Shown: positions 33,325-45,621 of the stretch, in pieces
Position numbering within the stretch: the stretch's first letter is position 1
Layout of the letters: the number at the start of each line of letters is the position of its first letter
Assembly: GCA_029718625.1 (NCBI GenBank)
Contig: JAINUF010000027.1
Span: 480,676 to 544,675, forward strand
Reading direction: 5' to 3'
Length of the DNA: 64,000 nucleotides
Source of the DNA: Synaphobranchus kaupii
Taxonomy: Eukaryota; Chordata; Actinopteri; Anguilliformes; Synaphobranchidae
Translations under genes and position numbers: made by a program
Notes under the pieces: generated by a model
The model's database searches: none
What the model saw: the letters and a program-made list of their open reading frames with translations, nothing else
What the model was told of the DNA's origin: nothing

Positions 33325-33443
33325 GCTCACGGCCATACCACACTGAAAATGCCCGAACTCGTCTGATCTCGGAAGCCAAGCAGTGTAGGGCTTGGTTAGT
33401 ACTTGGATGGGAGACCGCCTGGGAATACTAGGTGCTGTAAGCA
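33325..33443 (+). rRNA. 5S rRNA: 5S rRNA type A (unit 22)
   Basis: Standard A gene; the preceding spacer has GACAGTTTCG, shared only with unit 19. Confidence 0.93.
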
Positions 33444-33685
33444 TTTTTAAAAGTTTTGTTTTCCGTTTTCGCACGCGATGGGGCTGTTCGCCGAGGTAAA
33501 AGGTGGAAACTATCACTGTATTATTCACAATGATGATAATTAAACGTCTTCGTATCCTAATTATGCAGTCGATAATATTCACTCTCGTAATTTTGCTCCT
33601 TTGACCGCGTTGATAAGCAAAATTAAACGGAACCGGCGGTTGACGTTTAGAAACAATTTAACCCGGGTCAGCTCAGGGCAACTTC

Positions 33686-33804
33686 GCTCACGGCCATACC
33701 ACACTGAAAGAGCCCGAACTCGTCCGATCTCGGAAGCCAAACAGTGTAGGGCCTGGTTAGTACTTGGATGGGAGACCGCCTGGGAATACTAGGTGCTGTA
33801 AGCA
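33686..33804 (+). rRNA. 5S rRNA: 5S rRNA type B (unit 22)
   Basis: Standard B sequence. Confidence 0.92.
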
Positions 33805-34040
33805 TTTTTAAAAGTTTTGTTTTCCGTTTTCGCACGCGATGGGGCTGTTCGCCGAGGTAAAAGGTGGAAACTATCACTGTATTATTCACAATGATGATAA
33901 TTAAACGTATCCTAATTATGCAGTCGATAATATGCACTCTCGTAATTGTGCTCCTTTGACCGCGTTGATAAACAGAATTAAGCGGAACCGGCGTTTGAAA
34001 TTTAGAAACAATTTAACCCGGGTCAGCTCATTTCACCTTT

Positions 34041-34070
34041 GCTCACGGCCATCCCACAGGCCCGAACCCG
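34041..34070 (+). pseudogene. 5S fragment C, 7-bp deletion form (unit 22)
   Basis: Same deletion as unit 19. Confidence 0.78.
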
Positions 34071-34148
34071 AACTGTATTGTGATAGCGCATTTTCAAAAC
34101 TCAAGTGTCATCGATTGCAGTGCGCATTAGGTGTAAACGACAATTCGG

Positions 34149-34233
34149 CAGCTCAGAGCACCTGTCCTCAAGCGATCCGCTAGCCTCAGCCTTTCAGTAG
34201 CTTGGATGACAGGCTCACGCCACCGCGCCCAGC
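34149..34233 (-). ncRNA. 7SL-like segment (after unit 22)
   Basis: Standard sequence. Confidence 0.65.
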
Positions 34234-34899
34234 GAAAGCCGAATGGCATTTTATTGCTTTTCTAGAAAGCAGTGTTGTGACGTCAAATAGGCATCAGTCT
34301 GATTCTCTGCGCAACGTTCCCTAGAGTGGTAGGCTATAAATAGGCAGAGGAAACAAGGTCAACAAGAAAACAGCAAACATTAGGTCAATGGTTAGCCGAC
34401 AGCAACGTGAAGTGAAATAAAAATAATAATAACGGGAGATTTTGCAAAAACAAAGCAGAAACTAAATAAGCCCCTCTTCAGTCTGACCGAAGCTAAACGA
34501 AAATCGAAATAAAAATAGAAAAGTAAGTAAAAGCAAACCTACTTAAAATTCAAAGTTATTCTGACAGGTTCGTTAATTTAGCTAAACCAGCAGCCAATAT
34601 ATGCCTATAAATGAACATTTTGTTGTTAATATGAGTTCTGTAACTTATTAAATTGAGTTTGCAGGAAAAGATAATTCTGAATAGAAACCGCTTGACGTGC
34701 CTTTACGCATGAATCCAAACACACATAGATTTTGATTGTACCAAAGAACAAATTCCGATAAGGAAAATGACTAATTATGCAGTCGACAATATGCACTCTC
34801 GTAATTGTGCTCCTTTGACCGCGTTGATAAGCAAAATAAAGCGGAACCGGCGGTTGAAGTTTAGAAATAATTTAACCCGGGTCAGCTCCGTTCACCTTC

Positions 34900-35018
34900 G
34901 CTCACGGCCATACCACACTGAAAATGCCCGAACTCGTCTGATCTCGGAAGCCAAGCAGTGTAGGGCTTGGTTAGTACTTGGATGGGAGACCGCCTGGGAA
35001 TACTAGGTGCTGTAAGCA
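34900..35018 (+). rRNA. 5S rRNA: 5S rRNA type A (unit 23)
   Basis: Standard A gene; upstream CTCCGTTCACC. Its spacer carries CCAATATATG, shared with unit 26. Confidence 0.93.
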
Positions 35019-35260
35019 TTTTTAAAAGTTTTGTTTTCCGTTTTCGCACGCGATGGGGCTGTTCGCCGAGGTAAAAGGTGGAAACTATCACTGTATTATT
35101 CACAATGATGATAATTAAACGTCTTCGTATCCTAATTATGCAGTCGATAATATTCACTCTCGTAATTTTGCTCCTTTGACCGCGTTGATAAGCAAAATTA
35201 AACGGAACCGGCGGTTGACGTTTAGAAACAATTTAACCCGGGTCAGCTCAGGGCAACTTC

Positions 35261-35379
35261 GCTCACGGCCATACCACACTGAAAGAGCCCGAACTCGTCC
35301 GATCTCGGAAGCCAAACAGTGTAGGGCCTGGTTAGTACTTGGATGGGAGACCGCCTGGGAATACTAGGTGCTGTAAGCA
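35261..35379 (+). rRNA. 5S rRNA: 5S rRNA type B (unit 23)
   Basis: Standard B sequence. Confidence 0.92.
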
Positions 35380-35615
35380 TTTTTAAAAGTTTTGTTTTCC
35401 GTTTTCGCACGCGATGGGGCTGTTCGCCGAGGTAAAAGGTGGAAACTATCACTGTATTATTCACAATGATGATAATTAAACGTATCCTAATTATGCAGTC
35501 GATAATATGCACTCTCGTAATTGTGCTCCTTTGACCGCGTTGATAAACAGAATTAAGCGGAACCGGCGTTTGAAATTTAGAAACAATTTAACCCGGGTCA
35601 GCTCATTTCACCTTT

Positions 35616-35653
35616 GCTCACGGCCATCCCACACTGAAAAAGGCCCGAACCCG
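35616..35653 (+). pseudogene. 5S fragment C, +1 A form (unit 23)
   Basis: One extra A (GAAAAAGG), shared with unit 27. Confidence 0.78.
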
Positions 35654-35731
35654 AGCTGTATTGTGATAGCGCATTTTCAAAACTCAAGTGTCATCGATTG
35701 CAGTGCGCATTAGGTGTAAACGACAATTCGG

Positions 35732-35816
35732 CAGCTCAGAGCACCTGTCCTCAAGCGATCCGCTAGCCTCAGCCTTTCAGTAGCTTGGATGACAGGCTCA
35801 CGCCACCGCGCCCAGC
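35732..35816 (-). ncRNA. 7SL-like segment (after unit 23)
   Basis: Standard sequence. Confidence 0.65.
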
Positions 35817-36482
35817 GAAAGCCGAATGGCATTTTATTGCTTTTCTAGAAAGCAGTGTTGTGACGTCAAATAGGCATCAGTCTGATTCTCTGCGCAACGT
35901 TCCCTAGAGTGGTAGGCTATAAATAGGCAGAGGAAACAAGGTCAACAAGAAAACAGCAAACATTAGGTCAATCGTTAGCCGACAGCAACGTGAAGTGAAA
36001 TAAAAATAATAATAACGGGAGATTTTGCAAAAACAAAGCAGAAACTAAATAAGCCCCTCTTCAGTCTGACCGAAGCTAAACGAAAATCGAAATAAAAATA
36101 GAAAAGTAAGTAAAAGCAAACCTACTTAAAATTCAAAGTTATTCTGACAGGTTCGTTAATTTAGCTAAACCAGCAGCCAATCTATGCCTATAAATGAACA
36201 TTTTGTTGTTAATATGAGTTCTGTAACTTATTAAATTGAGTTTGCAGGAAAAGATAATTCTGAATAGAAACCGCTTGACGTGCCTTTACGCATGAATCCA
36301 AACACACATAGATTTTGATTGTACCAAAGAACAAATTCCGATAAGGAAAATGACTAATTATGCAGTCGACAATATGCACTCTCGTAATTGTGCTCCTTTG
36401 ACCGCGTTGATAAGCAAAATAAAGCGGAACCGGCGGTTGAAGTTTAGAAATAATTTAACCCGGGTCAGCTCCGGTCACGTTC

Positions 36483-36601
36483 GCTCACGGCCATACCACA
36501 CTGAAAATGCCCGAACTCGTCTGATCTCGGAAGCCAAGCAGTGTAGGGCTTGGTTAGTACTTGGATGGGAGACCGCCTGGGAATACTAGGTGCTGTAAGC
36601 A
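36483..36601 (+). rRNA. 5S rRNA: 5S rRNA type A (unit 24)
   Basis: Standard A gene; upstream GTCACGTTC variant. Confidence 0.93.
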
Positions 36602-36858
36602 TTTTTAAAAGTTTTGTTTTCCGTTTTCGCACGCGATGGGGCTGTTCGCCGAGGTAAAAGGTGGAAACTATCACTGTATTATTCACAATGATGATAGTTA
36701 AACGTCTTCGTATCCTAATTATGCAGTCGATAATATTCACTCTCGTAATTTTGCTCCTTTGACCGCGTTGATAAGCAAAATTAAACGGAACCGGCGGTTG
36801 ACGTTTAGAAACAATTTAACCCGGGTCAGCTCAGGGCAACTTCGCTCACGGCAACTTC

Positions 36859-36977
36859 GCTCACGGCCATACCACACTGAAAGAGCCCGAACTCGTCCGA
36901 TCTCGGAAGCCAAACAGTGTAGGGCCTGGTTAGTACTTGGATGGGAGACCGCCTGGGAATACTAGGTGCTGTAAGCA
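36859..36977 (+). rRNA. 5S rRNA: 5S rRNA type B (unit 24)
   Basis: Standard B gene with the 15-bp start-site duplication of the unit 9 form. Confidence 0.91.
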
Positions 36978-37213
36978 TTTTTAAAAGTTTTGTTTTCCGT
37001 TTTCGCACGCGATGGGGCTGTTCGCCGAGGTAAAAGGTGGAAACTATCACTGTATTATTCACAATGATGATAATTAAACGTATCCTAATTATGCAGTCGA
37101 TAATATGCACTCTCGTAATTGTGCTCCTTTGACCGCGTTGATAAACAGAATTAAGCGGAACCGGCGTTTGAAATTTAGAAACAATTTAACCCGGGTCAGC
37201 TCATTTCACCTTT

Positions 37214-37250
37214 GCTCACGGCCATCCCACACTGAAAAGGCCCGAACCCG
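37214..37250 (+). pseudogene. 5S fragment C (unit 24)
   Basis: Standard fragment. Confidence 0.8.
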
Positions 37251-37328
37251 AGCTGTATTGTGATAGCGCATTTTCAAAACTCAAGTGTCATCGATTGCAG
37301 TGCGCATTAGGTGTAAACGACAATTCGG

Positions 37329-37413
37329 CAGCTCAGAGCACCTGTCCTCAAGCGATCCGCTAGCCTCAGCCTTTCAGTAGCTTGGATGACAGGCTCACGC
37401 CACCGCGCCCAGC
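37329..37413 (-). ncRNA. 7SL-like segment (after unit 24)
   Basis: Standard sequence. Confidence 0.65.
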
Positions 37414-38079
37414 GAAAGCCGAATGGCATTTTATTGCTTTTCTAGAAAGCAGTGTTGTGACGTCAAATAGGCATCAGTCTGATTCTCTGCGCAACGTTCC
37501 CTAGAGTGGTAGGCTATAAATAGGCAGAGGAAACAAGGTCAACAAGAAAACAGCAAACATTAGGTCAATCGTTAGCCGACAGCAACGTGAAGTGAAATAA
37601 AAATAATAATAACGGGAGATTTTGCAAAAACAAAGCAGAAACTAAATAAGCCCCTCTTCAGTCTGACCGAAGCTAAACGAAAATCGAAATAAAAATAGAA
37701 AAGTAAGTAAAAGCAAACCTACTTAAAATTCAAAGTTATTCTGACAGGTTCGTTAATTTAGCTAAACCAGCAGCCAATCTATGCCTATAAATGAACATTT
37801 TGTTGTTAATATGAGTTCTGTAACTTATTAAATTGAGTTTGCAGGAAAAGATAATTCTGAATAGAAACCGCTTGACGTGCCTTTACGCATGAATCCAAAT
37901 ACACATAGATTTTGATTGTACCAAAGAACAAATTCCGATAAGGAAAATGACTAATTATGCAGTCGACAATATGCACTCTCGTAATTGTGCTCCTTTGACC
38001 GCGTTGATAAACAGAATTAAGCGGAACCGGCGTTTGAAATTTAGAAACAATTTAACCCGGGTCAGCTCATTTCACCTTT

Positions 38080-38109
38080 GCTCACGGCCATCCCACAGGC
38101 CCGAACCCG
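38080..38109 (+). pseudogene. 5S fragment C in a unit with no full 5S gene (unit 25)
   Basis: The A-type 5' flank (GTCGACAATATG) runs straight into the C-type flank (GATAAACAGAATTAAGCGG), so A and B are both missing (about 723 bp). The C copy is the 7-bp deletion form. Confidence 0.82.
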
Positions 38110-38187
38110 AACTGTATTGTGATAGCGCATTTTCAAAACTCAAGTGTCATCGATTGCAGTGCGCATTAGGTGTAAACGACAATTCGG

Positions 38188-38272
38188 CAGCTCAGAGCAC
38201 CTGTCCTCAAGCGATCCGCTAGCCTCAGCCTTTCAGTAGCTTGGATGACAGGCTCACGCCACCGCGCCCAGC
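38188..38272 (-). ncRNA. 7SL-like segment (after unit 25)
   Basis: Standard sequence. Confidence 0.65.
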
Positions 38273-38938
38273 GAAAGCCGAATGGCATTTTATTGCTTTT
38301 CTAGAAAGCAGTGTTGTGACGTCAAATAGGCATCAGTCTGATTCTCTGCGCAACGTTCCCTAGAGTGGTAGGCTATAAATAGGCAGAGGAAACAAGGTCA
38401 ACAAGAAAACAGCAAACATTAGGTCAATCGTTAGCCGACAGCAACGTGAAGTGAAATAAACATAATAATAACGGGAGATTTTGCAAAAACAAAGCAGAAA
38501 CTAAATAAGCCCCTCTTCAGTCTGACCGAAGCTAAACGAAAATCGAAATAAAAATAGAAAAGTAAGTAAAAGCAAACCTACTTAAAATTCAAAGTTATTC
38601 TGACAGGTTCGTTAATTTAGCTAAACCAGCAGCCAATATATGCCTATAAATGAACATTTTGTTGTTAATATGAGTTCTGTAACTTATTAAATTGAGTTTG
38701 CAGGAAAAGATAATTCTGAATAGAAACCGCTTGACGTGCCTTTACGCATGAATCCAAACACACATAGATTTTGATTGTACCAAAGAACAAATTCCGATAA
38801 GGAAAATGACTAATTATGCAGTCGACAATATGCACTCTCGTAATTGTGCTCCTTTGACCGCGTTGATAAGCAAAATAAAGCGGAACCGGCGGTTGAAGTT
38901 TAGAAATAATTTAACCCGGGTCAGCTCCGGTCATCTTC

Positions 38939-39057
38939 GCTCACGGCCATACCACACTGAAAATGCCCGAACTCGTCTGATCTCGGAAGCCAAGCAGTGT
39001 AGGGCTTGGTTAGTACTTGGATGGGAGACCGCCTGGGAATACTAGGTGCTGTAAGCA
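38939..39057 (+). rRNA. 5S rRNA: 5S rRNA type A (unit 26)
   Basis: Standard A gene; upstream GGTCATCTTC. The spacer shares CCAATATATG with unit 23, 4039 bp earlier. Confidence 0.93.
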
Positions 39058-39299
39058 TTTTTAAAAGTTTTGTTTTCCGTTTTCGCACGCGATGGGGCTG
39101 TTCGCCGAGGTAAAAGGTGGAAACCATCACTGTATTATTCACAATGATGATAATTAAACGTCTTCGTATCCTAATTATGCAGTCGATAATATTCACTCTC
39201 GTAATTTTGCTCCTTTGACCGCGTTGATAAGCAAAATTAAACGGAACCGGCGGTTGACGTTTAGAAACAATTTAACCCGGGTCAGCTCAGGGCAACTTC

Positions 39300-39418
39300 G
39301 CTCACGGCCATACCACACTGAAAGAGCCCGAACTCGTCCGATCTCGGAAGCCAAACAGTGTAGGGCCTGGTTAATACTTGGATGGGAGACCGCCTGGGAA
39401 TACTAGGTGCTGTAAGCA
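39300..39418 (+). rRNA. 5S rRNA: 5S rRNA type B (unit 26)
   Basis: Type B with G75A. Confidence 0.9.
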
Positions 39419-39654
39419 TTTTTAAAAGTTTTGTTTTCCGTTTTCGCACGCGATGGGGCTGTTCGCCGAGGTAAAAGGTGGAAACTATCACTGTATTATT
39501 CACAATGATGATAATTAAACGTATCCTAATTATGCAGTCGATAATATGCACTCTCATAATTGTGCTCCTTTGACCGCGTTGATAAACAGAATTAAGCGGA
39601 ACCGGCGTTTGAAATTTAGAAACAATTTAACCCGGGTCAGCTCATTTCACCTTT

Positions 39655-39684
39655 GCTCACGGCCATCCCACAGGCCCGAACCCG
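39655..39684 (+). pseudogene. 5S fragment C, 7-bp deletion form (unit 26)
   Basis: Upstream flank has CTCTCATAATTG. Confidence 0.78.
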
Positions 39685-39762
39685 AACTGTATTGTGATAG
39701 CGCATTTTCAAAACTCAAGTGTCATCGATTGCAGTGCGCATTAGGTGTAAACGACAATTCGG

Positions 39763-39847
39763 CAGCTCAGAGCACCTGTCCTCAAGCGATCCGCTAGCCT
39801 CAGCCTTTCAGTAGCTTGGATGACAGGCTCACGCCACCGCGCCCAGC
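39763..39847 (-). ncRNA. 7SL-like segment (after unit 26)
   Basis: Standard sequence. Confidence 0.65.
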
Positions 39848-40513
39848 GAAAGCCGAATGGCATTTTATTGCTTTTCTAGAAAGCAGTGTTGTGACGTCAA
39901 ATAGGCATCAGTCTGATTCTCTGCGCAACGTTCCCTAGAGTGGTAGGCTATAAATAGGCAGAGGAAACAAGGTCAACAAGAAAACAGCAAACATTAGGTC
40001 AATCGTTAGCCGACAGCAACGTGAAGTGAAATAAAAATAATAATAACGGGAGATTTTGCAAAAACAAAGCAGAAACTAAATAAGGCCCTCTTCAGTCTGA
40101 CCGAAGCTAAACGAAAATCGAAATAAAAATAGAAAAGTAAGTAAAAGCAAACCTACTTAAAATTCAAAGTTATTCTGACAGGTTCGTTAATTTAGCTAAA
40201 CCAGCAGCCAATCTATGCCTATAAATGAACATTTTGTTGTTAATATGAGTTCTGTAACTTATTAAATTGAGTTTGCAGGAAAAGATAATTCTGAATAGAA
40301 ACCGCTTGACGTGCCTTTACGCATGAATCCAAACACACATAGATTTTGATTGTACCAAAGAACAAATTCCGATAAGGAAAATGACTAATTATGCAGTCGA
40401 CAATATGCACTCTCGTAATTGTGCTCCTTTGACCGCGTTGATAAGCAAAATAAAGCGGAACCGGCGGTTGAAGTTTAGAAATAATTTAACCCGGGTCAGC
40501 TCCGGTCACCTTC

Positions 40514-40632
40514 GCTCACGGCCATACCACACTGAAAATGCCCGAACTCGTCTGATCTCGGAAGCCAAGCAGTGTAGGGCTTGGTTAGTACTTGGATGGG
40601 AGACCGCCTGGGAATACTAGGTGCTGTAAGCA
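40514..40632 (+). rRNA. 5S rRNA: 5S rRNA type A (unit 27)
   Basis: Standard A sequence. Confidence 0.93.
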
Positions 40633-40874
40633 TTTTTAAAAGTTTTGTTTTCCGTTTTCGCACGCGATGGGGCTGTTCGCCGAGGTAAAAGGTGGAAACT
40701 ATCACTGTATTATTCACAATGATGATAATTAAACGTCTTCGTATCCTAATTATGCAGTCGATAATATTCACTTTCGTAATTTTGCTCCTTTGACCGCGTT
40801 GATAAGCAAAATTAAACGGAACCGGCGGTTGACGTTTAGAAACAATTTAACCCGGGTCAGCTCAGGGCAACTTC

Positions 40875-40993
40875 GCTCACGGCCATACCACACTGAAAGA
40901 GCCCGAACTCGTCCGATCTCGGAAGCCAAACAGTGTAGGGCCTGGTTAGTACTTGGATGGGAGACCGCCTGGGAATACTAGGTGCTGTAAGCA
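40875..40993 (+). rRNA. 5S rRNA: 5S rRNA type B (unit 27)
   Basis: Standard B sequence. Confidence 0.92.
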
Positions 40994-41229
40994 TTTTTAA
41001 AAGTTTTGTTTTCCGTTTTCGCACGCGATGGGGCTGTTCGCCGAGGTAAAAGGTGGAAACTATCACTGTATTATTCACAATGATGATAATTAAACGTATC
41101 CTAATTATGCAGTCGATAATATGCACTCTCGTAATTGTGCTCCTTTGACCGCGTTGATAAACAGAATTAAGCGGAACCGGCGTTTGAAATTTAGAAACAA
41201 TTTAACCCGGGTCAGCTCATTTCACCTTT

Positions 41230-41267
41230 GCTCACGGCCATCCCACACTGAAAAAGGCCCGAACCCG
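41230..41267 (+). pseudogene. 5S fragment C, +1 A form (unit 27)
   Basis: Same extra A as unit 23. Confidence 0.78.
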
Positions 41268-41345
41268 AGCTGTATTGTGATAGCGCATTTTCAAAACTCA
41301 AGTGTCATCGATTGCAGTGCGCATTAGGTGTAAACGACAATTCGG

Positions 41346-41430
41346 CAGCTCAGAGCACCTGTCCTCAAGCGATCCGCTAGCCTCAGCCTTTCAGTAGCTT
41401 GGATGACAGGCTCACGCCACCGCGCCCAGC
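41346..41430 (-). ncRNA. 7SL-like segment (after unit 27)
   Basis: Standard sequence. Confidence 0.65.
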
Positions 41431-42096
41431 GAAAGCCGAATGGCATTTTATTGCTTTTCTAGAAAGCAGTGTTGTGACGTCAAATAGGCATCAGTCTGAT
41501 TCTCTGCGCAACGTTCCCTAGAGTGGTAGGCTATAAATAGGCAGAGGAAACAAGGTCAACAAGAAAACAGCAAACATTAGGTCAATCGTTAGCCGACAGC
41601 AACGTGAAGTGAAATACAAATAATAATAACGGGAGATTTTGCAAAAACAAAGCAGAAACTAAATAAGCCCCTCTTCAGTCTGACCGAAGCTAAACGACAA
41701 TCGAAATAAAAATAGAAAAGTAAGTAAAAGCAAACCTACTTAAAATTCAAAGTTATTCTGACAGGTTCGTTAATTTAGCTAAACCAGCAGCAAATCTATG
41801 CCTATAAATGAACATTTTGTTGTTAATATGAGTTCTGTAACTTATTAAATTGAGTTTGCAGGAAAAGATAATTCTGAATAGAAACCGCTTGACGTGCCTT
41901 TACGCATGAATCCAAACACACATAGATTTTGATTGTACCAAAGAACAAATTCCGATAAGGAAAATGACTAATTATGCAGTCGACAATATGCACTCTCGTA
42001 ATTGTGCTCCTTTGACCGCGTTGATAAGCAAAATAAAGCGGAACCGGCGGTTGAAGTTTAGAAATAATTTAACCCGGGTCAGCTCCGGTCACCTTC

Positions 42097-42215
42097 GCTC
42101 ACGGCCATACCACACTGAAAATGCCCGAACTCGTCTGATCTCGGAAGCCAAGCAGTGTAGGGCTTGGTTAGTACTTGGATGGGAGACCGCCTGGGAATAC
42201 TAGGTGCTGTAAGCA
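42097..42215 (+). rRNA. 5S rRNA: 5S rRNA type A (unit 28)
   Basis: Standard A sequence. Confidence 0.93.
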
Positions 42216-42457
42216 TTTTTAAAAGTTTTGTTTTCCGTTTTCGCACGCGATGGGGCTGTTCGCCGAGGTAAAAGGTGGAAACTATCACTGTATTATTCAC
42301 AATGATGATAATTAAACGTCTTCGTATCCTAATTATGCAGTCGATAATATTCACTCTCGTAATTTTGCTCCTTTGACCGCGTTGATAAGCAAAATTAAAC
42401 GGAACCGGCGGTTGACGTTTAGAAACAATTTAACCCGGGTCAGCTCAGGGCAACTTC

Positions 42458-42576
42458 GCTCACGGCCATACCACACTGAAAGAGCCCGAACTCGTCCGAT
42501 CTCGGAAGCCAAACAGTGTAGGGCCTGGTTAGTACTTGGATGGGAGACCGCCTGGGAATACTAGGTGCTGTAAGCA
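42458..42576 (+). rRNA. 5S rRNA: 5S rRNA type B (unit 28)
   Basis: Standard B gene; 3' flank TTTTAGCAAGCG. Confidence 0.92.
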
Positions 42577-42812
42577 TTTTTAAAAGTTTTGTTTTCCGTT
42601 TTAGCAAGCGATGGGGCTGTTCGCCGAGGTAAAAGGTGGAAACTATCACTGTATTATTCACAATGATGATAATTAAACGTATCCTAATTATGCAGTCGAT
42701 AATATGCACTCTCGTAATTGTGCTCCTTTGACCGCGTTGATAAACAGAATTAAGCGGAACCGGCGTTTGAAATTTAGAAACAATTTAACCCGGGTCAGCT
42801 CATTTCACCTTT

Positions 42813-42849
42813 GCTCACGGCCATCCCACACTGAAAAGGCCCGAACCCG
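42813..42849 (+). pseudogene. 5S fragment C (unit 28)
   Basis: Standard fragment. Confidence 0.8.
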
Positions 42850-42927
42850 AGCTGTATTGTGATAGCGCATTTTCAAAACTCAAGTGTCATCGATTGCAGT
42901 GCGCATTAGGTGTAAACGACAATTCGG

Positions 42928-43012
42928 CAGCTCAGAGCACCTGTCCTCAAGCGATCCGCTAGCCTCAGCCTTTCAGTAGCTTGGATGACAGGCTCACGCC
43001 ACCGCGCCCAGC
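42928..43012 (-). ncRNA. 7SL-like segment (after unit 28)
   Basis: Standard sequence. Confidence 0.65.
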
Positions 43013-43678
43013 GAAAGCCGAATGGCATTTTATTGCTTTTCTAGAAAGCAGTGTTGTGACGTCAAATAGGCATCAGTCTGATTCTCTGCGCAACGTTCCC
43101 TAGAGTGGTAGGCTATAAATAGGCAGAGGAAACAAGGTCAACAAGAAAACAGCAAACATTAGGTCAATCGTTAGCCGACAGCAACGTGAAGTGAAATAAA
43201 AATAATAATAACGGGAGATTTTGCAAAAACAAAGCAGAAACTAAATAAGCCCCTCTTCAGTCTGACCGAAGCTAAACGAAAATCGAAATAAAAATAGAAA
43301 AGTAAGTAAAAGCAAACCTACTTAAAATTCAAAGTTATTCTGACAGGTTCGTTAATTTAGCTAAACCAGCAGCCAATCTATGCCTATAAATGAACATTTT
43401 GTTGTTAATATGAGTTCTGTAACTTATTAAATTGAGTTTGCAGGAAAAGATAATTCTGAATAGAAACCGCTTGACGTGCCTTTACGCATGAATCCAAACA
43501 CACATAGATTTTGATTGTACCAAAGAACAAATTCAGATAAGGAAAATGACTAATTATGCAGTCGACAATATGCACTCTCGTAATTGTGCTCCTTTGACCG
43601 CGTTGATAAGCAAAATAAAGCGGAACCGGCGGTTGAAGTTTAGAAATAATTTAACCCGGGTCAGCTCCGGTCACCTTC

Positions 43679-43797
43679 GCTCACGGCCATACCTCACTGA
43701 AAATGCCCGAACTCGTCTGATCTCGGAAGCCAAGCAGTGTAGGGCTTGGTTAGTACTTGGATGGGAGACCGCCTGGGAATACTAGGTGCTGTAAGCA
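43679..43797 (+). rRNA. 5S rRNA: 5S rRNA type A (unit 29)
   Basis: Type A with A16T, which breaks the 16-62 base pair; shared with units 30 and 31. Confidence 0.9.
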
Positions 43798-44039
43798 TTT
43801 TTAAAAGTTTTGTTTTCCGTTTTCGCACGCGATGGGGCTGTTCGCCGAGGTAAAAGGTGGAAACTATCACTGTATTATTCACAATGATGATAATTAAACG
43901 TCTTCGTATCCTAATTATGCAGTCGATAATATTCACTCTCGTAATTTTGCTCCTTTGACCGCGTTGATAAGCAAAATTAAACGGAACCGGCGGTTGACGT
44001 TTAGAAACAATTTAACCCGGGTCAGCTCAGGGCAACTTC

Positions 44040-44158
44040 GCTCACGGCCATACCACACTGAAAGAGCCCGAACTCGTCCGATCTCGGAAGCCAAACAGTG
44101 TAGGGCCTGGTTAGTACTTGGATGGGAGACCGCCTGGGAATACTAGGTGCTGTAAGCA
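44040..44158 (+). rRNA. 5S rRNA: 5S rRNA type B (unit 29)
   Basis: Standard B gene; TTTTAGCACG 3' flank. Confidence 0.92.
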
Positions 44159-44394
44159 TTTTTAAAAGTTTTGTTTTCCGTTTTAGCACGCGATGGGGCT
44201 GTTCGCCGAGGTAAAAGGTGGAAACTATCACTGTATTATTCACAATGATGATAATTAAACGTATCCTAATTATGCAGTCGATAATATGCACTCTCGTAAT
44301 TGTGCTCCTTTGACCGCGTTGATAAACAGAATTAAGCGGAACCGGCGTTTGAAATTTAGAAACAATTTAACCCGGGTCAGCTCATTTCACCTTT

Positions 44395-44431
44395 GCTCAC
44401 GGCCATCCCACACTGAAAAGGCCCGAACCCG
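44395..44431 (+). pseudogene. 5S fragment C (unit 29)
   Basis: Standard fragment. Confidence 0.8.
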
Positions 44432-44509
44432 AGCTGTATTGTGATAGCGCATTTTCAAAACTCAAGTGTCATCGATTGCAGTGCGCATTAGGTGTAAACG
44501 ACAATTCGG

Positions 44510-44594
44510 CAGCTCAGAGCACCTGTCCTCAAGCGATCCGCTAGCCTCAGCCTTTCAGTAGCTTGGATGACAGGCTTACGCCACCGCGCCCAGC
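44510..44594 (-). ncRNA. 7SL-like segment (after unit 29)
   Basis: One private change (+ strand GGCTTACGCC). Confidence 0.64.
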
Positions 44595-45260
44595 GAAAGC
44601 CGAATGGCATTTTATTGCTTTTCTAGAAAGCAGTGTTGTGACGTCAAATAGGCATCAGTCTGATTCTCTGCGCAACGTTCCCTAGAGTGGTAGGCTATAA
44701 ATAGGCAGAGGAAACAAGGTCAACAAGAAAACAGCAAACATTAGGTCAATCGTTAGCCGACAGCAACGTGAAGTGAAATAAAAATAATAATAACGGGAGA
44801 TTTTGCAAAAACAAAGCAGAAACTAAATAAGCCCCTCTTCAGTCTGACCGAAGCTAAACGAAAATCGAAATAAAAATAGAAAAGTAAGTAAAAGCAAACC
44901 TACTTAAAATTCAAAGTTATTCTGACAGGTTCGTTAATTTAGCTAAACCAGCAGCCAATCTATGCCTATAAATGAACATTTTGTTGTTAATATGAGTTCT
45001 GTAACTTATTAAATTGAGTTTGCAGGAAAAGATAATTCTGAATAGAAACCGCTTGACGTGCCTTTACGCATGAATCCAAACACACATAGATTTTGATTGT
45101 ACCAAAGAACAAATTCAGATAAGGAAAATGACTAATTATGCAGTCGACAATATGCACTCTCGTAATTGTGCTCCTTTGACCGCGTTGATAAGCAAAATAA
45201 AGCGGAACCGGCGGTTGAAGTTTAGAAATAATTTAACCCGGGTCAGCTCCGATCACCTTC

Positions 45261-45379
45261 GCTCACGGCCATACCTCACTGCAAATGCCCGAACTCGTCT
45301 GATCTCGGAAGCCAAGCAGTGTAGGGCTTGGTTAGTACTTGGATGGGAGACCGCCTGGGAATACTAGGTGCTGTAAGCA
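45261..45379 (+). rRNA. 5S rRNA: 5S rRNA type A (unit 30)
   Basis: Type A with A16T and A22C; upstream CCGATCACC. Confidence 0.89.
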
Positions 45380-45621
45380 TTTTTAAAAGTTTTGTTTTCC
45401 GTTTTCGCACGCGATGGGGCTGTTCGCCGAGGTAAAAGGTGGAAACTATCACTGTATTATTCACAATGATGATAATTAAACGTCTTCGTATCCTAATTAT
45501 GCAGTCGATAATATTCACTCTCGTAATTTTGCTCCTTTGACCGCGTTGATAAGCAAAATTAAACGGAACCGGCGGTTGACGTTTAGAAACAATTTAACCC
45601 GGGTCAGCTCAGGGCAACTTC

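Larger units (their letters stand above)
26890..36349 (+). repeat. Trimer higher-order repeat, units 18-20 and 21-23
   Basis: Units 21-23 repeat units 18-20 with a 4740-bp offset once the 21-bp deletion in unit 18 is allowed for (28585/33325, 28946/33686). Shared rare markers: G89A in 5S A (18/21), TGCGGGTCGA and TTTTAGCACG (18/21), GACAGTTTCG and the 7-bp C deletion (19/22). Units 20 and 23 have diverged more. Confidence 0.7.
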
